In this document: piece by piece, positions 1 through 10,568 of the stretch | How positions within the stretch are numbered: the first letter of the stretch is position 1 | Layout: every line of letters starts with the position of its first letter | Assembly: GCF_963855985.1 (NCBI RefSeq) | Contig: NC_087096.1 | Coordinates: forward strand, 2,542,001 to 2,606,000 | Length of the DNA: 64,000 nt | DNA from: Ostrinia nubilalis | Taxonomy: Eukaryota > Arthropoda > Insecta > Lepidoptera > Crambidae | Direction of reading: 5' to 3' | Translations under genes and position numbers: made by a program | The notes under the pieces: generated by a model | The model's input: the letters and a program-made list of their open reading frames with translations, nothing else | What the model was told of the DNA's origin: nothing | Databases searched by the model: none

Positions 1-616
1 TTAATTACCAGGAAGGTGATTCCTAACTGAATACGCTGGTGATTTCACATTTCGGAGGGCACGTTAAGTCGATTGAGCTATTTCACATATTGGCAGAGGT
101 CGAAAACTTTTGACTGTCTGGATATAATGTATAGGTAGCAGTTACTTAATTACCGATTAACTGATGATTAATGGCAGCTAACGAGTCCAAATAAGTTCCA
201 AAGTTAACTAAAAAGTTAATCCGTTACTCAGTGTCAACTTCATAAATTAACGATTAACCGCACACAGATGCTAAAAATTTAAGAGAATACGAAAATAATA
301 GGTTATTGCTCTCAATTTTCTACCAGCTCAGATATTAAAATCTTTAAATTGATTAGACCGTCATCAATCATATTAGTTTATAATTTAGTTTTACACAATT
401 ACATTGATTAAGAACCTTAAATAAAATTGGCTCTGTCTTCAGCAATTGTTTTCGTTGCTCCTGTTTTGCGCAGATTGTGTATTAAAAAGGTTCCAGGAAT
501 TTCCATTACACAGTTTTGGTAATGAAACAACAACACCATCTCATTTCGCTTCCCAGAAGCAGATAAACAATGGATCTATGGTATACTCGTATACTTACCT
601 TCATTCATAACATTTT

Positions 617-1021
617 CAACCGACTTCAAAAAAGGAGGAGGTTCTCAATTCGACCCGTATGTTTTTTTTCTATGTTTGTTACGCGATAACTCCGCCAATT
701 ATGAACCGATTTGAACATATCTTTTTTCGGCGTATAGGTAATACCTCAAGGGTGGTCCCATTTAAATTTAATAATAGAAAAAACAACCCCCAAGGGTGGA
801 AAATTGGGGATGAACTTTTTTATACGCAATATCTCCGCCGATTATAAATCAATTTGAACGATTATTTTTTTGTTGAATAGGTATTATCAAAAGGGTGGTT
901 TCATGCGAATTTGAAGAAAATATTTCACCCCCAAGGGTGGAAAATTGGGGATGAACTTTTTTATACGCAATATTTTTAATTTTTAGTTTTTTTTTGTGTT
1001 CACGCATTTGAAGTCGGTTTT
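617..1021. mobile_element. TIR-bounded repeat, AACCGACTTCAAA family, copy 1
   Basis: The left end reads AACCGACTTCAAAAAAGG and the right end is its complement, TTTGAAGTCGGTT. Between them, a block containing CCCCCAAGGGTGGAAAATTG occurs twice. The same sequence returns at 18358-18737 and, inverted, at 18934-19182, so this is a dispersed element. No transposase is visible. The short open frame inside is repeat sequence, not a gene. Confidence 0.7.
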
Positions 1022-1539
1022 ATTTTTTTAAAAAGTTAATTTTTTTCTCTCATCTACAGTTTTGTTTTTGTACTTTTTGTCATAGTCCTACAACAATAGG
1101 CAATTAAACATGTTACTAAATACAGTACAGTAATTGATTCTATTAACGGAATACCCTCCGTTTTTGCATCGTTAGTTTTGGCAATAAAATGTAACATTAA
1201 GTCAATAATATTAAAGTTGATGCCATTTCTAGTGCTTTTATTGAACTGGCAAGATTGAATCCAGTTTATAATAACTATTCCGTACTGACTTAAAAGTCAA
1301 TATTTGATCGATATTAGTAAAAATATTTAAAATATTTTAACGCTTACACATTAGCACTAGGCCGTCTTAGCACTGGTAGCAATGTCTTCCAGATAACTTA
1401 TGAACAGAAATAATGAGGTGAATAAAATTGTATATCCTTTAGACAGAATTTTAATTAATAGTCGGTTGTGTGAGATTAATAAAAAATTTCTCTACTTTTA
1501 GATTAAAACTGGATGGGATTACCTACATTCCTTTTTATC

Positions 1540-1660
1540 TATAGTAATATTATAATGAGGAAAGGTTTATTTGTATAGAGGGAATAGGCTCCGAAACTAC
1601 TGGAGCGATTTGAAAAACTCTTTCACCATAAGAATCCAAGTAATTTTCTATAGGCTAATA
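1540..1660. mobile_element. Helitron-like fragment
   Basis: The text around AGGCTCCGAAACTACTGGAG followed by a TTTCACCAT motif matches the interior of the Helitron-like fragment at 62090-62197. It has no clean ends here. The rest of 1-600 and 1030-2075 is AT-rich with nothing recognised. Confidence 0.4.
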
Positions 1661-2076
1661 ATGTTTTCAAAAATGTTAGTAAAAAACTTCGAAATAGGAA
1701 TTATTGTTTATTAAACAAATTACTATTTCCTCCGCCATTTTCCGCAATTTGGCAATGTAGAATGCAGATACTTATGTAAAAAAAACTATTGCACAAACTC
1801 ACGACGCGGTTTTTGCCCGCAGCGGGCGCGACTATTTTGTACCAGTGACTTAAAGCGGCGGCAGTGGGCGCGGGTGAAAATCGCTCCTTTTTTTTGGCGG
1901 TACGAAGTTCGCTGAGACAGCTAGTATCATACAATTTTATACATTTATTACTTTTTAATTATTGTTGTCAATTTTGTTACTCAAAGGACATTATTCCCGT
2001 TAGTCTAAACTTGACTCTATTACTTATTAACTAATTTCTATTTATATACCTATTATCTAAGGAAGGAAGCTACATA

Positions 2077-2343
2077 TACAGGGTGTTAGGTAAATGGGTA
2101 TATGAGCCGACACTAGCCCATGTTAACATGGTCATATAAATGGTATGGTGAAGTCAGAAATTTGATATCATCATTTTAATTTTTTTAATTTTCATACTAA
2201 ATAAATTTTATAAAATCCGATTGTATAAAAAATAAAATAATTAAAATGAGGATATCAATTTTCTGACTTCACCATACCATTTATATGACCATGTTAACAT
2301 GGGCTAGTGTCGGCTCACATACCCATTTACCTAACACCCTGTA
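2077..2343. mobile_element. MITE, CAGGGTG termini, TA target
   Basis: The ends TACAGGGTGTTAGG and CCTAACACCCTGTA are inverted, and the two arms stay complementary for about 100 bp, through a block containing CCATGTTAACATGG. The element is flanked by TA, as expected of Tc1/mariner-derived elements. It has no coding capacity. Confidence 0.85.
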
Positions 2344-2526
2344 TAATTCTGTGATAATTAAGACTTGCCTCGTCTTGTATCTTCAATTAATTACATTAAT
2401 TGTTTACTTCATAAAGACAGGCAATAACTTAGCACGATCAACACAGAGGTGTCTAATTTTAGAAGCCATTTTCTAAAGCCTGTGTGTAATAGAGAATGGA
2501 ACAGTACAATCGCTTCTATGTAGGTA

Positions 2527-2625
2527 CAGTCGACAGCACATCAAGCTATACATTTTCGTTGCAAAGTCGCCCCTATCGCAACTACGTAAGATACCACAGT
2601 GTTTACGTTGACGTGCTGTTGACTG
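2527..2625. mobile_element. Small MITE, CAGTCGACAGCACATCAA family
   Basis: It begins TACAGTCGACAGCACATCAA and ends CGTGCTGTTGACTGTA, with TA on both sides. A second copy lies at 20141-20225, nested inside another MITE. Confidence 0.7.
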
Positions 2626-2665
2626 TACAACAGGCAGGCTAGCCAACAGCGTTACGATGCATCTA

Positions 2666-2840
2666 AGACTAGGCGCAGACCACCGACTTTTAGTTGGCCG
2701 ATAGTTGAGCCCGATTCTAATTTGTATGAATCAGCCGATATCAAATCAGTGTAATGTACGCACTTTCATACATGTCCATACAGATTAACAGCCCGACCCA
2801 ACTATCGACTGACTAAAATTCGGTAGTCTGCGCCTAGGCT
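2666..2840. mobile_element. MITE, CTAGGCGCAGACCACCGAC family, copy 1
   Basis: The terminal inverted repeats are close to CTAGGCGCAGACCACCGAC, followed by a block reading TTGGCCGATAGTTG. The same element, with the same termini and interior, recurs at 50359-50535 in an APEH intron. Confidence 0.75.
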
Positions 2841-3078
2841 AAGCTCAATTCATATTGTGCAACGTTGCAACGTAGTTAGGAAATAATATTCCAAGAAGTG
2901 AACTTAAGAGAAGAGATAAACACGAGCGAAGCCGAAGGAGAGTCACTTCATAATTTGACAGTCTTACAAAAAAACGCGCTAAAGCATCAATTTCTGTATT
3001 ATTTTCTGCTCGGTACTAAATAAACCTTCTTTCTTTCTAAATAAACACTCCAAAAGCAAGCGTGCTGATAGATTTCGG

Positions 3079-3935
3079 TTCGAAGAATTAAAAACCCTTC
3101 TGCCCGTCTCTACATTAAGCTAGATTGTGAGCTGCGAATGTACACACATTCGCCACTAATGGCCGCAGCCCTACGCGGCATCAGCAAAGATCGCATTGGC
3201 ATCTGACGAGCACTTTGCTACATTAATATTAACCCTAAAATTTTATTTATTTACTTGTTTTACATTTCGTATGGTGCGAGTACACTATGCGGGAAATTGG
3301 TCAAGTCAATGTGAACACATACTTGATAAGAACTCGACAAGTTTCTTCATCCCATCCCACTGTCGGCAAGTGCGCCCAAGTCAACTTGGCAAACTCCGCG
3401 CTACCAGCTACTGAGTTACTTGCCCTTGCCAGGTTGACCAACACGCGTCTTGATTTGGGGTTATATCTTCGACAAGTATCTAGTCATAATGCCGAGGCGC
3501 ATAGTGTACCGGTGCCAATAAGATTATTCTATTCTTTGATTCGTTAACAAACTTAATTTTGAAATACATTCGTGACATTCAACCTTATTTCAGTTCGAAG
3601 AGTTTAAATCCCTAGATCCCTAGACTTCTGCCCGTATACAGGGTGGAATTTTGTAATGCCACCTGTAGGGAAAGTACCTACTCTTAATACTGTAGATAGA
3701 AAATTTCTAAAATCTTTGAATGCAGTTCTCTTTGTTTTCAAAAATAAAGGAATGTTTTCTTTGAGTAAAATTTTCTATCTAAAGTATGAAGAGTACTTTT
3801 CCTTCAGGTGGCATTACACAATTCCACCCTGTAGAAGCTACATTATGCTAGATTGTGAGCTGCAAATGTACACACAATCTCCACTAATGGCCGCATCAGC
3901 AAAGATCGCATCTGCCGAGCACTTTGCTATTTATT
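3079..3935. repeat. Direct duplication, second copy split by a MITE
   Basis: The block at about 3079-3250 (GGTTCGAAGA..., then GCTAGATTGTGAGCTGC and ACTAATGGCCGCA) recurs at about 3594-3635 plus 3834-3935. Copy 2 is interrupted exactly by the CAGGGTG element at 3637-3833, so the MITE landed after the duplication. Confidence 0.65.
3637..3833. mobile_element. MITE, CAGGGTGGAATT termini
   Basis: The inverted ends TACAGGGTGGAATT and AATTCCACCCTGTA continue into a further paired block containing GCCACCTG. The TA target is consistent with the other CAGGGTG elements in the window. Confidence 0.8.
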
Positions 3936-3992
3936 TACCCGTGTACTCGTTACATGCTCTGTAATATGCGCGGTTTTACAGCAAAAGGTGAC

Positions 3993-4197
3993 CCCGACGT
4001 GATCATTACGTATACAGTGTATCAATACGCCCGACGTGATCATTACGTATACAGTGTATCAATACGCCCGACGTGATCATTACGTATACAGTGTATCAAT
4101 ACGCCCGACGTGATCATTACGTATACAGTGTATCAATACGCCCGACGTGATCATTACGTATACAGTGTATCAATACGCCCGACGTGATCATCACGTA
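3993..4197. repeat. 37-bp minisatellite, about 5.5 units
   Basis: Five full units start at 3993, 4030, 4067, 4104 and 4141, followed by a partial sixth. Each begins CCCGACGTGATCATTACG and ends ATCAATACG. The full units are identical by eye; only the partial unit diverges (CATCACG). That suggests recent expansion or homogenisation. Confidence 0.95.
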
Positions 4198-6082
4198 AGA
4201 CCGTTAAACAAAGTTACCTTACCGCGCTCGAGTAAACAAAAATAATGAAAATCTGGATAATGGGATAGAATAATAAATTGTAGGTAAATTGAAGGCTTCC
4301 TTGAGGCTTTACCAAATTAATGTAACAAGAGATAGGTAGGCTGATTATTATAGAAATTAGTTTTATGTAACGTAGTTTTTTTTTGGTTAAAAGAACATGA
4401 TAAAAACTATGTTTATCGTAAGATCTTGTGCTGAAATGCAATAAATAAATGAGTATTGACAATGCCAGTTTACATTTGCAAAATCTACAATTTCTGAAAA
4501 AGTAAAAGTCAATTTACACTGATTTATTCTTTGAGAGATTCTTCCTACTAAATATCAAAGCAATAAGTTAAATCTTTTCTTATTTTCAATTACACTGGGC
4601 AGGTGAAAATAGTGGCCATAGTAGTGTGAAAATTCCAAGTGAAAATCTAAATATGTAGTAAAACGAATCCTGAAACTCGAAGTATCAAGTGCTTTTTAAA
4701 ATGTTACCAAGTTATGAAGGTTGATGAACTCTGATAGTAAAGGACGTAGCACACTAATCGACCCGGAAAGGGATCGTAACCGTATCAAATCGAGGTCGTC
4801 AGTATTCTTTGTATGAAACTCCATACTGCAACGCACCGCAACGTAAACGCCTCGCCTTGCGGTTAACACCTCGCGAAAGACGATTCGTTGTTGATCTTTT
4901 ACCGAGTTAATAAGTCTGCTGTGAACTTAAAAGTTAAAGCAATAGAAAAGATCAAAAGATGATAGAGAAATAAACTCCAACTTTTAATGTCAAAGGATGA
5001 AAGATGAAAGTCAGTCTCCGGTTATTTTGAACAGTGTCTATGAGACTTGTTACTTTAGTTTACTCTCAGGAGTATTAACAGCTAAATCGAGGTAGTATAA
5101 AGTTATTAATAAACGGAGTGGGAGTGACGGTTGAGGACTTTTGGGTATTTCTTCGGAGGCAAAATTTTCGATGTCTTTGGGTATAGTTCTGTAACCAACT
5201 AACAAAATGGCATGCAATATTTTTTTTCGTATAGCTTAGCTATAGCCCTATCTGGCGCAAATTACATTTTTGACATAATTGCTGTCTTTATACAAAATAA
5301 AAATATTTGAAGTGTGATTCTCTGATTCATATTATTATGGTGTGTCCGTTAGCCATTTTCCGGAACAAAATGGTTGATGTAGCATTTTCCTTTTGATATA
5401 ATCAATATAAATTAAAATTATTTCGAAAGCTAATGAGTTGTCCTTCTACAAAAAAAATGTGTCATAATTTTAATTAAGTTAGTTTGTTCGTAAAAAAATA
5501 AATAAGCAGTGTCCGGCATAAAATACTGATTCATATGGCGTGAGCTTTTCTTGACCATAACTGGTCAGGTTTTAATCATGAGACTCTGGTTTCTGGCGTG
5601 GAGGCAAGCCCATCTTGCAACGGATGAGCTAGAAGGCAGACGTGGAGCTGGTTGGCTTAGAACCCGGTGTGACGAAGGCAAATACTTGATTCATCTGTGC
5701 TTGGTTCAGGTGGCATGCTGATTACAATGCCTACTTTATAAAATTACATTATTGCATTAAAAATCTAATCTGTCTTTCTTGTGATGCTTTTGGGTTATAT
5801 AATCATGTAGAAAAGTGACAACACTGTAGTCTGTATGTATGACAAGTTTTGCTCGATTTTAGGCAAAAAACTGATTTATCTGTGCGTGATTCATATGGTC
5901 AGGACCCTATATGAATCATAAAATAAATTAGTTTTTGGTCTTTCAAGCACCAAAAAAGGGTTTTTTAACTAAGAATGACATCCCAGACTGCATCTCACTT
6001 AAGACCAGGTGCGATTGCGGTCTTGTTATGAATAAAAAAACATTATCATTTTTATGTTAAGAATAATTTGTGTTTAAACAGT
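4198..6082. other. No gene recognised
   Basis: The sequence is AT-rich. I saw no splice-bounded coding exon, tRNA or recognised transposon end. The short open frames lack any recognisable protein signature. Confidence 0.5.
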
Positions 6083-6198
6083 AAATAAGTAGTATATCCG
6101 TTAAGCTAGCAACCATAACACAAGCATATTTGTTACTTATTTTGTAGCTAAATGGCGCTGTATGAAATTGCCCAACGATTTATTTATTTTTATTATTA
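6083..6198 (+). mobile_element. SINE tail fragment
   Basis: The text from TATATCCGTTAAGCTAGC to the ATTTATTTATT end matches the tail of the SINE at 52881-53147. The tRNA-like head is missing, so this is a 5'-truncated copy. Confidence 0.65.
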
Positions 6199-6589
6199 TT
6201 TCAGCTACACTTATGGCGTCCATAGCACATAATAATATACTGCTGAGCATAGGCCTCCAATGATTTCGAGATTAACTGATTGCCATTGCTACAACCTCTA
6301 TAAGCTCATCTCACCTTCTTCACCTTGTAGGTGGACGTCTTAACAACAATAGCTTGGATAAGTGATACAGCTCGGTAGAGTCATCTAAAATACCTTAGTG
6401 CCATAAGATGAAAGTCTACATCCAGTGTATCAGTGATGACAAATTGTACTTAAAAGCGGCCTCTCACTGTAGGCTTACGAACCACAAAGTTGCATAGTGT
6501 ACACTGGAGTGGACTATGCTTGTTTTTTTTATGCAATCGAATCTGTAATGAGGAGATCCGTAAACGATCTAAAGTCGCATGGTGGCATA

Positions 6590-6815
6590 GTCCGATGTTT
6601 TAGCAAGCTGAAGTGATAATGGGCAGGACACATAGTATACAGAAATGATGCTATCCCATCACGTTTCTGGAGTGGAAGCTACGTGCCGGAAAGCTCAGTG
6701 TAGAACGTCCTCCCACAGGCAGGCGCAGGATGCAGGCCGCTACCAACCGGTCATTATGGAAATCATTGGGAGAGGCTTATGTTCAGTTGAAATGATTATG
6801 ATGATGACAAAATAT
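6590..6815 (+). mobile_element. RTE-type LINE 3' end fragment
   Basis: The sequence keeps the end of an RTE-type open reading frame (GCAGGCCGCTACCAACCG, which in frame reads QAATNR) and closes with the ATGATTATGATGATGAC microsatellite tail usual for this clade. The frame is disrupted. Similar pieces lie at 8036-8180 and 8647-8790. Confidence 0.6.
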
Positions 6816-7781
6816 TATGGATGTATACTAAAGTTTTAAAAAAATGTTTTTTCACGAATTATTGTGGAATCGTTGCATTTGTTCATAACAACAGATCATT
6901 GTTTTTGTTATAATATGATTATTTTCTTGATTTAGAGCCAATTGTACATAAATATCATAAATTTTGTTTCTATTTTTGATTAATATGTAACAAATTCTGA
7001 TTCATATGGGCACAAAATATTTGAACGTCGATATCTTGAAAACTACATTACAAAAACGAGTCCCTTATCCAAATATATGTTATTGGGTGTACCTATTTTC
7101 ATATGAGTCTATGTTACAAACCTAAAATTGAATTTGAAATTTGTCCATATGAATCAGCCGAAGAATGCGATTTCGAAGAAGTGCCCTTTTCCCAACTTAG
7201 CCTGAGATTAACCGACGTATAAGTGTCAAACATAACTTTAAAGTGGGCGTTTCTCCTATGGGGAGTCTGTCTTAAGTTTTGAGTTGTTGGACTATAAATC
7301 ATTTAAATTAATTACTAATTTGACCAAAAGTTCGAGACATAGGTATTTAATATGTTTACCACTATCCGATTTAATATACGACCACGACTAAAATGTAGTA
7401 TCTTGAAATGTCATGAACTCACGTTGACACAGGTGTCACTCAAAAGAATGTCACCTTGATCTTCACAAACCCCGGGGGTTCTGTAAGACCACCACATAGG
7501 CCACATACCTCATCACACCCATTCCTCTATTAATCCGCACTGCACCCACCTAGTAGAACTACCCCTCAATAAGGGCTATCGAATTTGCCCTCACAAGTTG
7601 GCATCACTGTAGAATAAGGTCATGTCACAATTGCACCCTTAGAGCAAGGTTCTGGGTCTCGCACGTTGAGCGCACCTTCATTTGCGTGGACAAAAGCTTA
7701 CCTTGCTTTTTTCGTCTAAAACAAAGAAAATGTTTCTGATCGCTACAAGACCAGCCTCAAAATAGTAATGATTATACTGAC

Positions 7782-7949
7782 CACAGGCAGCACGAAGCCC
7801 TCACAATAATCCACGTGATCGCCCATGAGGTTGGCCCTGCCCGGCGCACACGCAGCCGCGGCCGGCGCGCGCCCGAAGCGAGTCGCAAACGTGTCGCACG
7901 CGCGCCGCAGCAGCGCCGCATCGCCGACAGCTGTCACTTCGTTGGTCAT
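7782..7949 (-). CDS. GALK: Galactokinase, first coding exon (partial gene)
   Basis: This single exon encodes 56 residues and carries the galactokinase signature: APGRANLMGDHVDY matches the family's PGRVNLIGEHTDY substrate-binding motif, followed by EGFVLPV. The ATG at 7949-7947 lies about as far from the motif as the initiator Met of animal GALK1, so it is probably the start. A TTTCCAG precedes it, which may mark a 5' UTR intron. The exon ends at a good donor (GTG then GTCAGT) in phase 0. Galactokinase phosphorylates galactose in the Leloir pathway. No later exon could be found down to position 1, so the rest lies beyond the window across a long intron, or this is an orphaned exon. Confidence 0.75.
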
Positions 7950-8035
7950 CTGGAAAGGTAATTTATACTTTAAGTTTAGTTGGGGCAGAAAAGTTCTCGA
8001 GTCGACCACGGGCCGGAAGACGTAGCGTGGCAGAC

Positions 8036-8180
8036 CCCCCATCATCATCATCTCAGTCATAGGACGTCCACTGCTGAACATAGGCCTCCCCCAATGCTTT
8101 CCATGTTGCCCGGTTGGTAGCGGCCTGCGTCCAGCGCCTTCCTTTATGATGTCGTCGATCCACCTTATGGGTGGCCCCCC
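8036..8180 (-). mobile_element. RTE-type LINE 3' end fragment
   Basis: On the minus strand the frame reads RRWTQAATNRATW, then GEAYVQQWTSYD, a stop and an ATGATGATG tail. This is the C-terminus of an RTE-clade reverse transcriptase ORF. It begins about 85 bp from the galactokinase exon. Confidence 0.7.
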
Positions 8181-8339
8181 ACTAGGTGGTAAACACTTAG
8201 AAAGTAGGAATGTAGCATAGTATCAGACCCGTTTTATCTTACCTCCCAGTCTGGGGAGGGTGCTACGGGGAAGCACTTGGAAGGTAGGTATGTAGCGTAA
8301 CCAGCATCGGTGTGTCAAGATCCTCATCTCTACAGGTTA

Positions 8340-8631
8340 TCTTATCTTATTTAGGGCCGCGCATGGGCGCAGTGCACGTCGCCGACCCATTGGGATCTTT
8401 TGTGCTTCCATAATAATATACCTTTATCCCCCTTCATCCGCAAAGATTCTATCCATATAGTGAATCAGGTGCTTGGGTGAGAAGGACCTATATTCTTCTG
8501 GTGTCGGATAAGCCGACCCCCATTCTAGTTCTAGCTAGCGCGTCGCATTCGCACAGTAGGTGTTTCATGGACTCCGCATGTTCTCCACATGCTCGACAAC
8601 TGTCATCCGTAGTTAGGCCCATTTTGTGGAG
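8340..8631 (-). mobile_element. 5'-truncated LINE C-terminus with 15-bp target duplication
   Basis: The minus strand encodes a degenerate LINE C-terminal segment with a Cys/His knuckle (CRACGEHAESMKHLLCEC). The 3' end is AAGATAAGATAA-like. The same 15 bases, CATCTCTACAGGTTA, stand on both sides (8325-8339 and 8632-8646), which is the target-site duplication of the insertion. Confidence 0.7.
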
Positions 8632-8646
8632 CATCTCTACAGGTTA

Positions 8647-8790
8647 GACATTTGGTATAGGATGGGTGGATCGACGATCTGGTGGTCACTGAAGAACCTG
8701 GATACGGGCAGCGCAGGATCGGTCGTTTTGGAAATCCTTGAGAGCGGCCTTTGTCCGGCAGTGGACGTCATTTGGCTGAAACGAACGAAC
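8647..8790 (+). mobile_element. RTE-type LINE fragment
   Basis: Motifs GGTGGATCGACGA and CCGGCAGTGGACGTC are those of RTE 3' ends, but the frame is broken. The fragment lies directly beside the inserted LINE at 8340-8631. Confidence 0.5.
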
Positions 8791-8876
8791 GAGAAGATTT
8801 TAATAGATGTCTTGTGTCCTAGTTTTTGACCGAATTTATTCCGGGAACCCCTAAACAGTCAAGGTTGTTGGTCTTA

Positions 8877-9165
8877 GGGCCTGTGCACACCTTTTTTCTT
8901 ACAAATATCTATAAATTGGGGTCGACTTTCATGTGCATCACGTCGGTCGGTATCACTACAAACGCTTGTCGACGGCGGGCTCGTAAAACGTGTGCATAGG
9001 CCCTTAAAGCCTGTGCACACCGCCGTTTTAGTAACGCGCTATTTTTCTACAAAGGTCTGTATGTGTACTGTACTACAGTCTGTGTTCGATTTGCATATTC
9101 GCATCTATACCGCTACAAATGTTCGTCGACAGCCCTCTTAAAAAACGTGTTGTGTACAGGCCCTA
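8877..9165. mobile_element. Two tandem MITEs, GGGCCTGTGCACACC termini
   Basis: Two short elements stand side by side (about 8877-9001 and 9004-9165). Each starts with (G)GCCTGTGCACACC and ends with GTGTG...AGGCCC. The second differs internally, so they look like two insertions rather than a very recent duplication. Confidence 0.6.
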
Positions 9166-9683
9166 AAGTCTAGAAAATTTGGGTCAAGTATAAGTGCTCC
9201 GAAAAGAGCCCAAATGACAACTTACTCGTATAAAGAATTTGGAATTTGAATTGTTATATCTCCAGTTCTATTCACAAATATGGCTTTCTTTGTGTAGGTC
9301 TTCTTACACATCATAATGTGCCACATTTATAATAAAGGTTTTTATTTTATTTTTACTATTGAAAGGAATTACTCAATTATTGTTATGATTTCTAGTACGA
9401 GTACCTACATATTCCAATTGTTCTCTATTGTCTGTAGTTCCAATGTTGTATTTATTTTATTCGAAAATTTTTGTGGTGTTGTGCAATAAAATCCATCCAT
9501 CTCTTTATACCGAGAAATGGACTTTTAAAATTGCGAGTGCAAGGCGCGGCGTGTTGAAAAATGGCATCGTTAGGGACGAAAAAGAAAGAACGAGTTTTTA
9601 AAAGTGCAGTCCACGTCAACAAATATTATCTGGTGAGTTGCAAAGGAAAATTGCCCTTATTGTCATGGTCATCAATCATTAAC

Positions 9684-9800
9684 CAGAGGTGGAATTGTGT
9701 AAAGCAATCGTAATCATTTGACAGTTCATAACGTACGATTATTCTGTCAAACGCTTTGACTGTCAAATGATTACGATTGCTTTACACAATTCCACCTCTG
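9684..9800. repeat. Perfect 42-bp inverted repeat hairpin
   Basis: Arms 9684-9725 and 9759-9800 are exact reverse complements around a 33-base loop; they start CAGAGGTGGAATTGTG and end CACAATTCCACCTCTG. This is probably a very young MITE. No target duplication is clear. Confidence 0.85.
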
Positions 9801-9897
9801 AGCAGTATGATATTATTTCTTCTTGATTGTATAAGATCGCTCATCTTTTGGCCTACTTATAATATAAGTCTTATATTCGGGGATCACAACAACACAT

Positions 9898-10008
9898 GTA
9901 GGCCTAAGATGCGCGCCGTGATAACTTTTATCGACGTCAAAATGTATGGGCAAAATCGATAAAATAGCGTGAATACCGCTTATCGCGGCGCTCATCTTAG
10001 GCCTACTA
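9898..10008. mobile_element. MITE, AGGCCTAAGATG termini
   Basis: Inverted ends AGGCCTAAGATGCGCGCCG and CGGCGCTCATCTTAGGCCT enclose a short unrelated core. Confidence 0.65.
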
Positions 10009-10129
10009 GACCGGAGAAAATTAAAGATGTAAATCACATTACCTAATTCAAATTCTACGGCATCTTTTTTTATCCTAACATACCTAGATCCTGAAACATA
10101 GTTTTACCTCTACCTCTACTTTAGAACAG

Positions 10130-10262
10130 CGTAGTCGCTCGCTTGTTCCTTTCGGAAACAATATTTTTCCTCGTAGGTAAGTACCTACCGTAGAAAAATT
10201 CGAAGTCGCTCGCTTGTTCCTTTCGGAAACAATGTTTTTCCTTGTACCGTAGAATTTCGAAG
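10130..10262. repeat. Two-copy tandem repeat, about 70 bp
   Basis: AGTCGCTCGCTTGTTCC, then TTTCGGAAACAAT and a CCGTAGAA end, occurs twice in a row with a few substitutions and a small indel. No coding function is apparent. Confidence 0.75.
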
Positions 10263-10568
10263 CAAAATAAATTATGTATTCCGTGTTCGCTACGACTATC
10301 CTAACCTTAACCTCCAAAACAAGACTGATAAGCAAACGCTGGCCCATAAAACAGCCGATGACGTCACGAATACCAATTTACAGGCAGTTTGTTTCATTGC
10401 TTACGTTATAAAAGATAGAAAACTTCTAAGTGTGATACTGTTTTCTGGAAGACCGCCTGATTAGTACCGTTTCAATTTTGTACCTACTCTTTTTATTTTC
10501 TGGAAAGAGTGTGCGTATTTACATAATGTCTTTAAAAGTGTCGGTTACCTAGGTACTTTACATACATA

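Noticed and set aside
3993..4197. CRISPR-like array
   Set aside because: Units follow each other head to tail with no variable spacers; it is a eukaryotic minisatellite.
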